From Mycobacterium marinum (GTDB taxonomy: Bacteria; Actinomycetota; Actinomycetes; Mycobacteriales; Mycobacteriaceae), in the NCBI RefSeq assembly GCF_003391395.1, contig NZ_CP024190.1, forward strand, positions 434,001-498,000: DNA of 64,000 nt, given 5' to 3'. Every line of letters begins with the position of its first letter. The stretch's first letter is position 1. Below, piece after piece: positions 42,670-52,135 of the stretch. Below the pieces are notes generated by a model. The model saw nothing but the letters and a program-made list of their open reading frames with translations. It did not search any database and was not told where the DNA came from. A program made the position numbers and the translations under genes.

Positions 42670-45552
42670 CTACAGGCGTCCCTCACGACGCAGCAGATCC
42701 TGGGCGCTGAGCCCGCCGGCCCCACCCGCTCCGCGGCGGCGTGGCCGCGGATTCTCGCCGCCGTCTGGTTGCCCACCGCGCGCATTCAGCTGCTCGGTGG
42801 CGGCCTCCGAGTCGGTCCCTTCCGGGCGCTGGATCGGTAGCGCGGCCGTTGGATCGGCCGGGTCGCCGCCGGTGTCGCTGGAACGGTTTGTCGGAATCTG
42901 CATGGCTCGCGTCTGACCGGCGGATGGCGCCGGCGGCGGGGCCGGTGCGGGAGGCGCCGGCGTGGTGGGCCGGGTCTGCGCCGGTGGAGCCGGATTGCTG
43001 GATCCGCGAGCGGGTGGCGCCCCCGGTGCCGTGAGCCGGGTGGTCGGGGGGTCGCTTGGCTGACTGGCCCTGGTCTGGATCTCTTTGGTGCCGGCGCTGG
43101 ACGGACCGCTCTGGGCCGACCCGAGCTCAGTTCGCGCGGGCCCGCCCGAACGGGACGGCCGAGCCGACTCGGGGGCCGACGGGTGGGTGGGGTCATGCGG
43201 TGCGCGGGCCGTGGCCGCGGCCAGGGCGGCCTTGACGGGTGGGCGGGCGCTGCCGTTGTTGGCCGGGCGCTTCCGCTCGTCGGGCAACTGGATCTCGCCG
43301 AGCCCGATGCGGGTCTGCAGGCGGCGCATCCAACGCGGCGCCCACCAACAGTCATCGCCGAGCAATTTCATCACCGACGGCACCAGGAACATCCGGACCA
43401 CGGTCGCATCCAGCAGCAACGCCGCCATCAGCCCGAACGCCAGATACTTCATCATCACCAGGTCGGAGAACACGAACGAGCCGGCGACCACGGCGAGCAC
43501 CAGTGCGGCCGCGGTGATGAGGCGACCGGTGGTTGCGGTGCCGATCCGGATCGCCTCCTGAGTCGACATGCCGTTTTCGCGCGCCTCGACCATGCGGGAT
43601 ACCAAGAACACCTCATAGTCGGTGGCGAGGCCGTATCCGACCGCCACCACCAGCGCGATGACGGGCGCGGTCAGCGGGGTGGCGGTGAAGTTCAGTACGC
43701 CCGACCCGTGTCCGTCGACGAAGATCCAGGTCAGGATGCCCATCGTGGACCCGAGCGTCAGCGCGCTCATCACCGCCGCCTTGATTGGCAGCACCACCGA
43801 ACCGAACGCCAGGAACATCAACAGCGTGGTGGTCGTGAGCAGGATGACCAGCATCGCGGGCATGTTCTCGAACAGGCTGTGAATCGAATCCTGTTCCAGC
43901 GCCGGGGTCCCGCCGACAAATATCTCGAGGCCCTTGGGAGGTGTGATCGCGCGTAGCTCCGCGAGTTTGGTGGGCGCGTCACCAGGGTTGATCAACCCGT
44001 TCTGTAGGACCCGGACCGACGGATCCTTGGATCCACCGGGCGCATAGCTGCGCTCCTGCCACATGCTGTCCGCGTCGTTGTCCTGGTCGATGAACCCGCT
44101 GATCGACATCGCCTTGCTGCGAATATCGGCAATCTGCTGGTCGGTGACCGGCTGATTGTTGGTCGATTTGATCACCAGGGTCAGTGGATTGGTGCGGTAT
44201 CCCGGGAAGAGTTGGTCAAAGTGTTCCTGCGACTGGCGCACCGCATTGTTGGGTGGCAGATACTTCTCGCTCATGCCGCCCAGCGACAGGTTGAACAGCG
44301 GGATGACCAGCAGGATCATGCCGAGGACGATCGGGATGGCGAACACCAGCGGGCGGCGCATCACCCGGTTGGTGAGGTTGCCCCAGAAGCCGGCCTCGAC
44401 CTCTTCGCGGGTCTTGGTCTTCTGCAGCCGGTCGGCCAGCCAGTTCAGGTAGGCCCGCGACACCTTCCAGTTCCGCAGGAACGGCACCCGGAACGCGGTC
44501 CGGACGCCGAGCGCGTCGACGTGCCTGCCCAGCACGCCCAGGCACGCGGGCAGCAGTGTGATCGACAGCAGGGCGGCCAGGCCGACCGCGGCTAGCAGGG
44601 CGTAGGTCAGCGATTTCACGAAGCCCTGGGGCAACATCAGCAGGCTCGCCCCCGAGGCCATGATCAGGACAGCGGAAAAGGCCACCGTGCGCCCGGCCGT
44701 CATCACCGTTCGGCGTACCGCCGTCTCGGTGTCATAGCCTTCGGCGATCTCTTCTCGGAACCGGCTGACCACGAACAGCCCGTAGTCCACCGCGATACCC
44801 AGACCGATCAGGGAGACGACGGGTTGGGCGAAGAAGTGCACCGGCCCGAACACTGCCACCAGCCGCAGGATGCCCAGGGCGCCCGCGATGCTCAGCCCGC
44901 CCACCATCACCGGGAGGCAGGCCGCCACCGCGCCACCGAAGACCAGGAACAGCACCACGGCCACCAACGGCAGGGCCAGCACTTCCATCCGGCGCTGGTC
45001 GGTGGCGATGGTGCCGGTCAACCCCTCGGCCACCGGCTCGAGGCCGGCGAGCTGGACCGTGCCGCCGTCGAGCTTCTGCAGCGACGGCGCGATGTCCTTG
45101 TAGTTGTTGAGGATGGTGTCGTCGTCGTCGCCCTTGAGTGGGATGGAGACGAACGTGTACTTCTTGTCATCGGTGGCCATGCCCTTGATGACCGGGCTGG
45201 TGCTGTCCGGTGCCCTGAGGTAGCCGGCCCAACCCAGCACCTGATCAGGGTGGTCTTTCACAAACTGGTTCAGCTGGTCGGTGATTTTCTTCGACCACGC
45301 CGGGTCATTGACGGTTTTGCCGTCCGGGGCCTTGAAGACCGCGACGATGTGGCCGGTTCGGTCGCGGCCGTAGACCTCGTCGCCAAGGATCGAGGCCGTC
45401 ACAGATTGACTGCCCTCGTCGTAGAAACCACTCTGCGTGACGTGCTTACCCAGGCTCAGCCCGAAGACGCCGCCGCCGAGGCATAGTGCCACCGTGACAC
45501 CGATTACGATGAATCGGTAGCGGTACACAGTTCGACCCCACCAGGCGAACAC
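42670..45552 (-). CDS. mmpL3: Trehalose monomycolate transporter MmpL3
   Basis: A 960-residue RND transporter, essential in mycobacteria, that flips trehalose monomycolate to the periplasm for mycolic acid assembly. It begins MFAWWGRTVYRYRF at GTG 45552, five bases after a perfect TAAGGAG. The proton-relay pairs are Asp256-Tyr257 (GLGIAVDYGLFVV) and a second pair near 645 (LATDYEVFLV). The cytoplasmic tail from about residue 745 is Pro/Ala-rich and ends SAQDLLRREGRL as in M. tuberculosis (944 residues). This is the site of action of SQ109-type inhibitors in the M. tuberculosis protein. The NYN and trmB genes upstream on the same strand probably share the transcript. Confidence 0.97.
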   Translation of the reverse strand: MFAWWGRTVYRYRFIVIGVTVALCLGGGVFGLSLGKHVTQSGFYDEGSQSVTASILGDEVYGRDRTGHIVAVFKAPDGKTVNDPAWSKKITDQLNQFVKDHPDQVLGWAGYLRAPDSTSPVIKGMATDDKKYTFVSIPLKGDDDDTILNNYKDIAPSLQKLDGGTVQLAGLEPVAEGLTGTIATDQRRMEVLALPLVAVVLFLVFGGAVAACLPVMVGGLSIAGALGILRLVAVFGPVHFFAQPVVSLIGLGIAVDYGLFVVSRFREEIAEGYDTETAVRRTVMTAGRTVAFSAVLIMASGASLLMLPQGFVKSLTYALLAAVGLAALLSITLLPACLGVLGRHVDALGVRTAFRVPFLRNWKVSRAYLNWLADRLQKTKTREEVEAGFWGNLTNRVMRRPLVFAIPIVLGMILLVIPLFNLSLGGMSEKYLPPNNAVRQSQEHFDQLFPGYRTNPLTLVIKSTNNQPVTDQQIADIRSKAMSISGFIDQDNDADSMWQERSYAPGGSKDPSVRVLQNGLINPGDAPTKLAELRAITPPKGLEIFVGGTPALEQDSIHSLFENMPAMLVILLTTTTLLMFLAFGSVVLPIKAAVMSALTLGSTMGILTWIFVDGHGSGVLNFTATPLTAPVIALVVAVGYGLATDYEVFLVSRMVEARENGMSTQEAIRIGTATTGRLITAAALVLAVVAGSFVFSDLVMMKYLAFGLMAALLLDATVVRMFLVPSVMKLLGDDCWWAPRWMRRLQTRIGLGEIQLPDERKRPANNGSARPPVKAALAAATARAPHDPTHPSAPESARPSRSGGPARTELGSAQSGPSSAGTKEIQTRASQPSDPPTTRLTAPGAPPARGSSNPAPPAQTRPTTPAPPAPAPPPAPSAGQTRAMQIPTNRSSDTGGDPADPTAALPIQRPEGTDSEAATEQLNARGGQPDGGENPRPRRRGAGGAGGLSAQDLLRREGRL

Positions 45553-45657
45553 GTGAGCTCCTTACTGGATCGTTAACGACCCGCGCATTGCTCTGCTTTG
45601 CTTCGCAGCGCTTTTCGATTGTCGGTGAGACGTGGCCTTTTCACACACACGCGATTC

Positions 45658-46395
45658 TCACGCCCGCGAGTTCAGCAGCGAGGACAGCGGCCGGAACGGC
45701 TGCAGCCAAGCTCCCTGCTCAGGCAGCGAATCGAGGCCGATTCGCGGGAGCGGCTCGCGGAAAACACCAGCAATGTCCTCCAGGTCGACAAACTCTAAGG
45801 TATCCGACGCTAGCGCCCAACTGGCGTGTTCACGAAATCCGAGCACCTGAACAGGGGTTCCGGCTCGCGAAATCTTTTCCAGCGGCTGGCGGAATGCCTG
45901 GCCATCCGCGGAGGCAACTACCAGCGCCGCGAGTCCTTCCCGGTTCCGCTGATCGATGTGCTCGAGCATGTCACGGTCGACGTCGCTGTCCTCGTCGATC
46001 TTGGGCTTGGCGAAGACCGCGAATCCGACGTTGCGTAGCGCGTCCACCCATGGGCGAACCACTTCGGCGCTCCCGGGCGCGATATTGGTGAAGACGGTTG
46101 CTTCGGGTTCGACCCTGACGTCCGGGCCGTCCGGTGCCGTGGCGGACACCTGCGTCGTGCGGGCCAACAACCAGCGGCCGAGTGCGTCGAACCGGGGTCT
46201 TTCCAGCGCAGTCGGCCGTCGCCCGAGGATGGAACCCAGCCCCATGTCCAGGTTCGGGGCATCCCACACCAACAGGACCCGGCCCGCCGGCGCCGCGGAG
46301 CCGGACAGGCCGTCGCGCGACAAATCTCCGGCCACCATCGGCGGCTCCGCCACAGGATCGGACCCCTGTGTGGTCACATCTTCGGTCAGGCTCAT
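45658..46395 (-). CDS. NYN-domain protein (Rv0207c type)
   Basis: A 245-residue soluble protein. A PIN-like NYN nuclease domain fills residues about 38-195: VLLVWDAPNLDMGLG supplies the first acidic site, KIDEDSDVDRDMLEHI the second and ALVVASADGQAF the third. Such domains are predicted to cleave RNA. The C-terminal 50 residues are a conserved extension (FRPLSSLLNSRA). It lies between trmB and mmpL3 on the same strand with short gaps, an arrangement kept across mycobacteria. A link to RNA processing next to the tRNA methylase is plausible; a link to MmpL3 is by position only. Confidence 0.9.
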   Translation of the reverse strand: MSLTEDVTTQGSDPVAEPPMVAGDLSRDGLSGSAAPAGRVLLVWDAPNLDMGLGSILGRRPTALERPRFDALGRWLLARTTQVSATAPDGPDVRVEPEATVFTNIAPGSAEVVRPWVDALRNVGFAVFAKPKIDEDSDVDRDMLEHIDQRNREGLAALVVASADGQAFRQPLEKISRAGTPVQVLGFREHASWALASDTLEFVDLEDIAGVFREPLPRIGLDSLPEQGAWLQPFRPLSSLLNSRA

Positions 46396-46432
46396 TTGCT
46401 CATCTAATTTCAGGTTTCCCTATCGGCCACGT

Positions 46433-47269
46433 CTAACGCTGCTTTTTCCATATCAACTCGTTAATGCTGCTGCCCGCGTTATGGGCTTTCATCTCGTACT
46501 TGGTGGTCGGACGGACCACCGAGATGGGAAGCGAATCGACGCCCGGATCCACTCGTGCCAGCGCGGGCTCGGCATCGCCGGCGGCGATGATGTGCTCGGC
46601 GTAGCCGGGATGGTCGGTTGCCGCGTGAAAAACACCTCCACGGAGTAGCCGGTCGGCGATCAGGGCAACCGTGCTGGGCTGTATCAGCCGGCGCTTGTGA
46701 TGGCGCGCCTTGGGCCAGGGATCGGGGAAGAAGACGCGCACTCCGGTCAACGATTCCGGGGCGATCAGATCGCGCAGCACGTCGATCCCGTTACCGCGGA
46801 TCAACCGGATGTTGATTCGCTGCAGGTCCGCCCGGTCGATCGCGCAGAGCAGTTGCGCCAGCCCCCGGCGATAGACCTCCACCGCGATCACATCGACGTT
46901 GGGCTCGGCCTGCGCCATCGCCAGCGTCGAGGTGCCGCTGCCGCAGCCGATTTCCAGCACCACCGGTGCCTGCCGGCCGAACCAGGCCCGGGCGTCGATG
47001 GGGTCGATGGGCTCATGGCCGCGTGCCGATGGCTGGGAGTGTGCCGTTGCCTGCCGGCCCAGCTGCGGCCATAGCCGCTCCCAGGTCTGCTGCTGGATGC
47101 TCGACAGTGCCGAATGGCGCGAACGAAAGGCGGTCGGGGGAAGATAGCCCCACGCGCTCTTCTCGGCCTCTGGCTCGTCCGCCGGGCCTGACCCCGTGCC
47201 GGTCGAAGACGACGTGTCGGACTGGAGCCCCACCCCGGGCTGGACATGCATTGGTCCATCGTGGCGCAT
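46433..47269 (-). CDS. trmB: tRNA (guanine-N7-)-methyltransferase TrmB
   Basis: A 278-residue SAM-dependent enzyme forming 7-methylguanosine at position 46 of tRNA. Motif I is VLEIGCGSGTS, followed by DVIAVEVYRRG. The family signature is VRVFFPDPWPKARHHKRRL, with Asp and Pro of the active site, and TDHPGYAEH lies near the end. The start is placed at ATG 47269 (MRHDGPMHVQPGVG), matching M. tuberculosis (263 residues). The frame is open 60 codons upstream, but that part is Arg/His-rich and unsupported. Residues 1-90 are a variable low-complexity leader. Confidence 0.94.
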   Translation of the reverse strand: MRHDGPMHVQPGVGLQSDTSSSTGTGSGPADEPEAEKSAWGYLPPTAFRSRHSALSSIQQQTWERLWPQLGRQATAHSQPSARGHEPIDPIDARAWFGRQAPVVLEIGCGSGTSTLAMAQAEPNVDVIAVEVYRRGLAQLLCAIDRADLQRINIRLIRGNGIDVLRDLIAPESLTGVRVFFPDPWPKARHHKRRLIQPSTVALIADRLLRGGVFHAATDHPGYAEHIIAAGDAEPALARVDPGVDSLPISVVRPTTKYEMKAHNAGSSINELIWKKQR

Positions 47270-47413
47270 GAAGCCCGGCCGTAGCCGCTCCTGGTCCAGA
47301 TTGATACCCAACAGTTGTCTTCGGGTGGTAGCGGCCGGCACATCTCTAACTAGCTGTGACTCGCGCCGTCCCGCCGCAACTGTCACCATGCGAGTGGCCG
47401 CGAGGGGGGTGCC

Positions 47414-48544
47414 ATGGGGGTGATGGTTGCGATGCAGACGGGGCATCAAGCTTTTGTCGATGAGCTCACCTGTCTCGCCGCCAGCACCGCTGACCAGCGT
47501 ATTCGGTCGATCGCGGAGCGGGCCGCGCGACCTTTACGGGTGGCCGTGCGGGGACGACGCGGGGTCGGCCGCAACACGCTGGTGCGGGCATTGGACGGCG
47601 CGGGAAGCGCAGCGGGGCTGGCTGCGACGTCCGGCGGCGACCCCGCCGACGTGGTGGTCTACGCCCTTGCCGAAGTGGTCAAGCCCGAGGATCGCGCAGG
47701 GATCGCCGTGCTCGAGCCGACCGAGCGTCCGGTGCTTGCGGTCCTGACCATGGCCGACAAGACCGATGTCGTCGGATTCGCGGGTGTCGGGCCGATGGCC
47801 GGGGCGCTGCAGCGGTGCGAGCTCTTGTCGACGCTGGCCGGCCTGCCGGTGGAGCCGATGAGCGCACTGTTGGCAGTGGCCGCGCTCGACGATCTCGATG
47901 AGCGGTCCTGGTGCGCCTTGCGCGCGCTGGCCGCCCATCCAGCGGCCGGTGCCGCCCTCGATGGCTCCCATGCCGGCTTTCTGTCCGCGGATCTTGGGGT
48001 GCCCACCGGGCAACGGCTGCGATTGCTGGAGTCACTCGATCTGTTCGGGGTCGCGATCGCCATCGAAGCGTTGCGGCGCGGTGCGGCCCGGACGCAGGTA
48101 CGGGCGTTGTTGCGCAAGATCAGCGGAATCGATGCCGTCGTCGCGAAGGCGGTCGCCGCCGGTGCCGGTGTGCGCTACGGCCGGGTACTCGAGGCAGTCG
48201 CCGCACTCGAGGTCCTGGCCGTGGCGGACGAGCAAGTCAGCGAGTTCCTGGCCGGTGAGGCCGCCGTGCTGGCCCGCATGTCGGCCGCCCTGGATGCGGC
48301 GTCCACGTGGGGGCTCGACCCCTTTGGTGCGGCCGTGCCCCCTGACGATCCGGGCGCCCAGCTGCAGCGGGCGCTGCGCTGGCGGCGCCACCGGTCTCAG
48401 CGCGGCCCCGCCGCTGAGAGCCCGGACAGTGACCTACGGCGTTGGTGCGGTGCCGACATCGTCAGGGGATCGCTGCGGCTCTGGTCCCGGGCCGCGGGAT
48501 CGCTGGCGTGCGCGGGTCCGCCGGAGGGCGGGCGGCCGCGGTGA
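47414..48544 (+). CDS. Putative P-loop protein, first of a pair (Rv0209 type)
   Basis: A 376-residue soluble protein. Near the N-terminus VAVRGRRGVGRNTLVRAL (about residues 43-60) resembles a Walker A loop with Asn in place of the usual Lys, followed by VVVYALAEV and a TMADKTD motif (about 112-118) that looks like the GTPase NKxD in altered form. The rest is helical. It is coupled to the next gene by a GTGA overlap. M. tuberculosis Rv0209 (361 residues) is a conserved hypothetical. I infer a degenerate, possibly dynamin- or Era-like GTPase; binding of nucleotide would need to be shown. Confidence 0.8.
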   Translation: MGVMVAMQTGHQAFVDELTCLAASTADQRIRSIAERAARPLRVAVRGRRGVGRNTLVRALDGAGSAAGLAATSGGDPADVVVYALAEVVKPEDRAGIAVLEPTERPVLAVLTMADKTDVVGFAGVGPMAGALQRCELLSTLAGLPVEPMSALLAVAALDDLDERSWCALRALAAHPAAGAALDGSHAGFLSADLGVPTGQRLRLLESLDLFGVAIAIEALRRGAARTQVRALLRKISGIDAVVAKAVAAGAGVRYGRVLEAVAALEVLAVADEQVSEFLAGEAAVLARMSAALDAASTWGLDPFGAAVPPDDPGAQLQRALRWRRHRSQRGPAAESPDSDLRRWCGADIVRGSLRLWSRAAGSLACAGPPEGGRPR

Positions 48545-50094
48545 TCGGCAGCGCCCACCACGAGGCGGTGGCCCGGGTTGACGAGCTGGTCCTAGCGATC
48601 GGGCCGAAGCTGGGTGCGCCGTCGATCAACCGGCGCGATGTGGTGCTGGTGACCGGTCCGTGGCTGGCCGGGACGAGCAGTGTGATCACGGCATTGCGGC
48701 GGCGGTTGCCACAGCACAGATTTGTTGAATCGCCGCGGCTGGGAGCCGGTGCTGTGCCGACAGCGGTGGTGTTCGTGGTGTCCGCGGCGACTCCGATGAC
48801 CGAATCCGACTGCGCACTGTTGGATGCCGCCGCCGGTCACACCGATGTGGTGATCGCCGCGGTGACGAAGATCGACCTGCACCGCACCTGGCGGGAGGTG
48901 CTGGCGGCGAACCGCGCCAAGCTCGCCGCCCACGCGCCGCGCTACGGCGCGGTGCCCTGGGTGGGCGTCGCCGCCGCGCCACAGCTGGGCCCACCGGGGG
49001 TGGACGACCTGGTGGCGACCGTGCGAACCGAGCTGGCGGCCCCCGATATCGCCCGGCGCAACAGGCTGCGCGCCTGGCAAGCCGGGCTGCTGCTGGCCGG
49101 GCAGCGGTTCAACCGCGACGCCGCGGGTGCCGGCAGGCGGGCGCGCGTGGACGGATTGCGGGAAGAGCGCGGCTCTGTCCTGCAGCGGCGGCGTCAGGAC
49201 CGGACTGGGCGCACCATCGCGCTGCGCGGTCAGATCCAGCAGGCGCGGGTCCAGTTGTGCTATTTCGCGCGCAGCCGCTGTGCGTCGGTGCGCACCGAAC
49301 TGCAGGAGGACATCGCGGGGCTGGCCCGGCGGCGGCTGGCCGATTTCCAGAGCTATGCCCGGGGCCGGATCGACGAGATCGTCACCGAGGTGGGCGATGG
49401 CATCGCCGCCCAGCTTGTCGACGTCTCGCGAGAGATGAGTTTGCCGGTGGATTTCCCGCCTGCCGACCCGCTGCCGGCCGTTGCGATGCCCGCCCCGCCG
49501 GTGGCGTCGCGGCGGCTGGAAACGCGGTTGATGATGGTCTTGGGTGTCGGTTTTGGACTCGGTGTGGCGCTCACGCTGAGCCGGCTGCTGGCCGGGTTGG
49601 CTCCGGGCCTGGATCTGGGGCTGACCCTGGCCGGAATCCTCGGGTGTGTCGTGGTGGGCCTGGCCGTGGCCCTATGGGTGGTGCGCACCCGCGCCCTGCT
49701 CGCCGACCGTGCGGTGTTGGAACGCTGGACCGCTGACGTGTTGTCGTCGCTGGGCTGCACGCTGGAGCAACTGGTCGCCAGCCGGGTGCTTGCCGCCGAA
49801 ACACTGTTGGCCACCGCACTCTGGGGCAGCGACGAGGCCGCGAACGCGCGGGCGGCCGCGCAGGTCAGCGCCATCGACAGCGAGTTGCGTGAGCATGCCA
49901 GGGCGGCGGCTCGTGTCGCCGCGCGACGCGACCGCGAGATGCCGACAATCCGGGCCGCGCTCGAGGCGGTGTGTGCGGAACTGGGCGAATCGGGTACATC
50001 ATCGGGTACCGCTACGCCGGGAACCGCCACGGCCGGTGGTGGGGCCGGGCTTCCGCGACATTCTGAGGCAAATGGCCGCGATTTCGGGAGTTAG
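48541..50094 (+). CDS. Putative membrane-associated P-loop protein, second of a pair (Rv0210 type)
   Basis: A 517-residue protein starting at GTG 48541 in the overlap with the previous stop. VVLVTGPWLAGTSSVITAL (about residues 28-46) stands where a Walker A loop would be, and AAVTKIDLH (about 105-113) is a good G4-like TKxD. A charged helical region (about 190-310) is followed by two membrane helices (about 322-345 and 348-372) and an Ala-rich helical tail. Soluble GTPase part, then paired helices, is the plan of YfjP/dynamin-like proteins. The upstream frame opens at 48442 but overlaps the partner gene. Function is unknown; the pair probably acts as a complex at the membrane. Confidence 0.8.
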   Translation: MIGSAHHEAVARVDELVLAIGPKLGAPSINRRDVVLVTGPWLAGTSSVITALRRRLPQHRFVESPRLGAGAVPTAVVFVVSAATPMTESDCALLDAAAGHTDVVIAAVTKIDLHRTWREVLAANRAKLAAHAPRYGAVPWVGVAAAPQLGPPGVDDLVATVRTELAAPDIARRNRLRAWQAGLLLAGQRFNRDAAGAGRRARVDGLREERGSVLQRRRQDRTGRTIALRGQIQQARVQLCYFARSRCASVRTELQEDIAGLARRRLADFQSYARGRIDEIVTEVGDGIAAQLVDVSREMSLPVDFPPADPLPAVAMPAPPVASRRLETRLMMVLGVGFGLGVALTLSRLLAGLAPGLDLGLTLAGILGCVVVGLAVALWVVRTRALLADRAVLERWTADVLSSLGCTLEQLVASRVLAAETLLATALWGSDEAANARAAAQVSAIDSELREHARAAARVAARRDREMPTIRAALEAVCAELGESGTSSGTATPGTATAGGGAGLPRHSEANGRDFGS

Positions 50095-50296
50095 TGAGGC
50101 TTTCTGAATCGGTCTTGTGAGGAGGCTTATACCCGCCCACGGCTTCCCCCACAAGTGATGCGCGATAACCTGTATGAAAGCACTACCGGGTCGAAAGTCG
50201 TGCCGGCAAAAGCTTGAGCAGACCTATCGCATCCCAAGAAGTCGATGGCAAGTAAGTAAACCAAAGAACCGAAGTAACAGAATCCAGGAGAGTTCG

Positions 50297-52126
50297 ATGA
50301 CCTCAGCGACCATCCCCGGTCTGGACACCGCGCCGACTAATCACCAGGGGCTGCTGTCCTGGGTGCAGGAGGTCGCCGAACTGACCCAGCCCGATCGGGT
50401 TGTTTTCGCTGACGGTTCCGACGAGGAGTTTCATCGGCTCTCCGCGCAACTGGTCGACGCCGGTACCTTCACCCGGCTCAACGACGAGAAATTCCCGAAC
50501 TCCTACCTAGCTTTGTCTGATCCCTCCGACGTCGCGCGGGTGGAATCACGCACCTTCATCTGTTCCGAGCGCGAGATCGACGCCGGCCCCACCAACAACT
50601 GGATGGACCCGAGCGAGATGCGCACGCTCATGACCGACCTGTACCGCGGTTGCATGCGTGGCCGCACCATGTACGTGGTGCCGTTCTGCATGGGTCCGCT
50701 GGGTGCGGAGGACCCCAAGCTCGGGGTGGAGATCACCGACTCCGAATACGTCGTGGTTTCGATGAAGGTGATGACCCGTATGGGCACCGCCGCGCTGGAG
50801 AAGATGGGTCAGGACGGCTTTTTCGTCAAGGCGCTGCACTCGGTCGGCGCGCCGCTGGAAGACGGTCAGGCGGACGTGCCGTGGCCCTGCAGCGACACCA
50901 AGTACATCACCCACTTCCCCGAGACCCGGGAAATCTGGAGCTACGGCTCCGGCTACGGCGGTAACGCGCTGCTGGGCAAGAAGTGCTACTCACTGCGGAT
51001 CGCCTCGGCGATGGCTCGTGACGAGGGCTGGCTGGCCGAGCACATGCTGATCCTCAAGCTGATTTCGCCCGAGAACAAGGCGTACTACATTGCGGCGGCG
51101 TTCCCGTCGGCCTGCGGCAAGACCAACCTGGCGATGCTGCAGCCCACCATCCCGGGCTGGCGCGCCGAAACCCTCGGCGACGACATCGCCTGGATGCGGT
51201 TCGGCAAGGACGGCCGGTTGTACGCGGTGAACCCGGAATTCGGTTTCTTCGGGGTGGCCCCGGGCACCAACTGGAAGTCCAACCCCAACGCCATGCGCAC
51301 CATCGCCGCGGGCAACACGGTGTTCACCAACGTCGCGCTGACCGACGACGGCGAGGTGTGGTGGGAAGGTCTGGAGGGCGACCCCCAGCACCTGGTCGAC
51401 TGGAAGGGCAACGAATGGTACTTCCGCGAGACCGAGACCACGGCCGCGCACCCGAACTCGCGGTACTGCACCCCGATGTCGCAATGCCCGATCCTGGCCC
51501 CCGAGTGGGATGACCCCCAGGGCGTGCCGATTTCGGCCATCCTGTTCGGCGGCCGCCGCAAGACCACCGTTCCGTTGGTCACCCAGGCACGCGATTGGCA
51601 GCACGGTGTGTTCATCGGCGCCACCCTGGGCAGCGAGCAGACCGCCGCCGCCGAGGGCAAGGTCGGCAACGTGCGGCGCGACCCCATGGCCATGCTGCCG
51701 TTCATGGGCTACAACGTCGGCGACTACGTCCAGCACTGGATCGACATCGGCAAGAACTCCGACGAGTCCAAGTTGCCGCAGGTCTTCTTCGTCAACTGGT
51801 TCCGTCGTGGCGAAGACCACCGCTTCCTGTGGCCCGGCTTCGGCGAGAACAGCCGCGTGATGAAGTGGATCGTCGATCGCATCGAGCACAAGGCCGGCGG
51901 TAAGACCACACCGATCGGCACCGTTCCCACCGTCGAGGACCTGGACCTGGAGGGGCTGGACGCCAACCCCGCCGACGTGAGTGAAGCGCTGGCGGTCAAC
52001 GCCGAAGAGTGGCGCGAAGAGCTCCCCCTTATCGAGGAGTGGTTGCAGTTCATCGGTGAGAAGCTGCCGACCGGCATCAAGGACGAGTTCGACGCGCTCA
52101 AGGAGCGGCTGCGCGACGCCGAATGA
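50297..52126 (+). CDS. pckA: Phosphoenolpyruvate carboxykinase (GTP) PckA
   Basis: A 609-residue enzyme interconverting oxaloacetate and PEP with GTP/GDP, the entry to gluconeogenesis that mycobacteria need when feeding on lipids. The kinase P-loop is PSACGKTN (270-277), with the reactive Cys of GTP-type enzymes. SYGSGYGGNALLGKKC lies ahead of it and contains metal/substrate residues. The NWFRRG and PGFGENSRVMKW motifs bind nucleotide. The start ATG 50297 has AGGAGAG upstream. The 200-base leader before it is AC-rich and has no other gene. The next gene, fadD4, starts only 10 bases after the stop, so both may be co-transcribed. Confidence 0.97.
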   Translation: MTSATIPGLDTAPTNHQGLLSWVQEVAELTQPDRVVFADGSDEEFHRLSAQLVDAGTFTRLNDEKFPNSYLALSDPSDVARVESRTFICSEREIDAGPTNNWMDPSEMRTLMTDLYRGCMRGRTMYVVPFCMGPLGAEDPKLGVEITDSEYVVVSMKVMTRMGTAALEKMGQDGFFVKALHSVGAPLEDGQADVPWPCSDTKYITHFPETREIWSYGSGYGGNALLGKKCYSLRIASAMARDEGWLAEHMLILKLISPENKAYYIAAAFPSACGKTNLAMLQPTIPGWRAETLGDDIAWMRFGKDGRLYAVNPEFGFFGVAPGTNWKSNPNAMRTIAAGNTVFTNVALTDDGEVWWEGLEGDPQHLVDWKGNEWYFRETETTAAHPNSRYCTPMSQCPILAPEWDDPQGVPISAILFGGRRKTTVPLVTQARDWQHGVFIGATLGSEQTAAAEGKVGNVRRDPMAMLPFMGYNVGDYVQHWIDIGKNSDESKLPQVFFVNWFRRGEDHRFLWPGFGENSRVMKWIVDRIEHKAGGKTTPIGTVPTVEDLDLEGLDANPADVSEALAVNAEEWREELPLIEEWLQFIGEKLPTGIKDEFDALKERLRDAE

Positions 52127-52135
52127 CGTCGCAGC

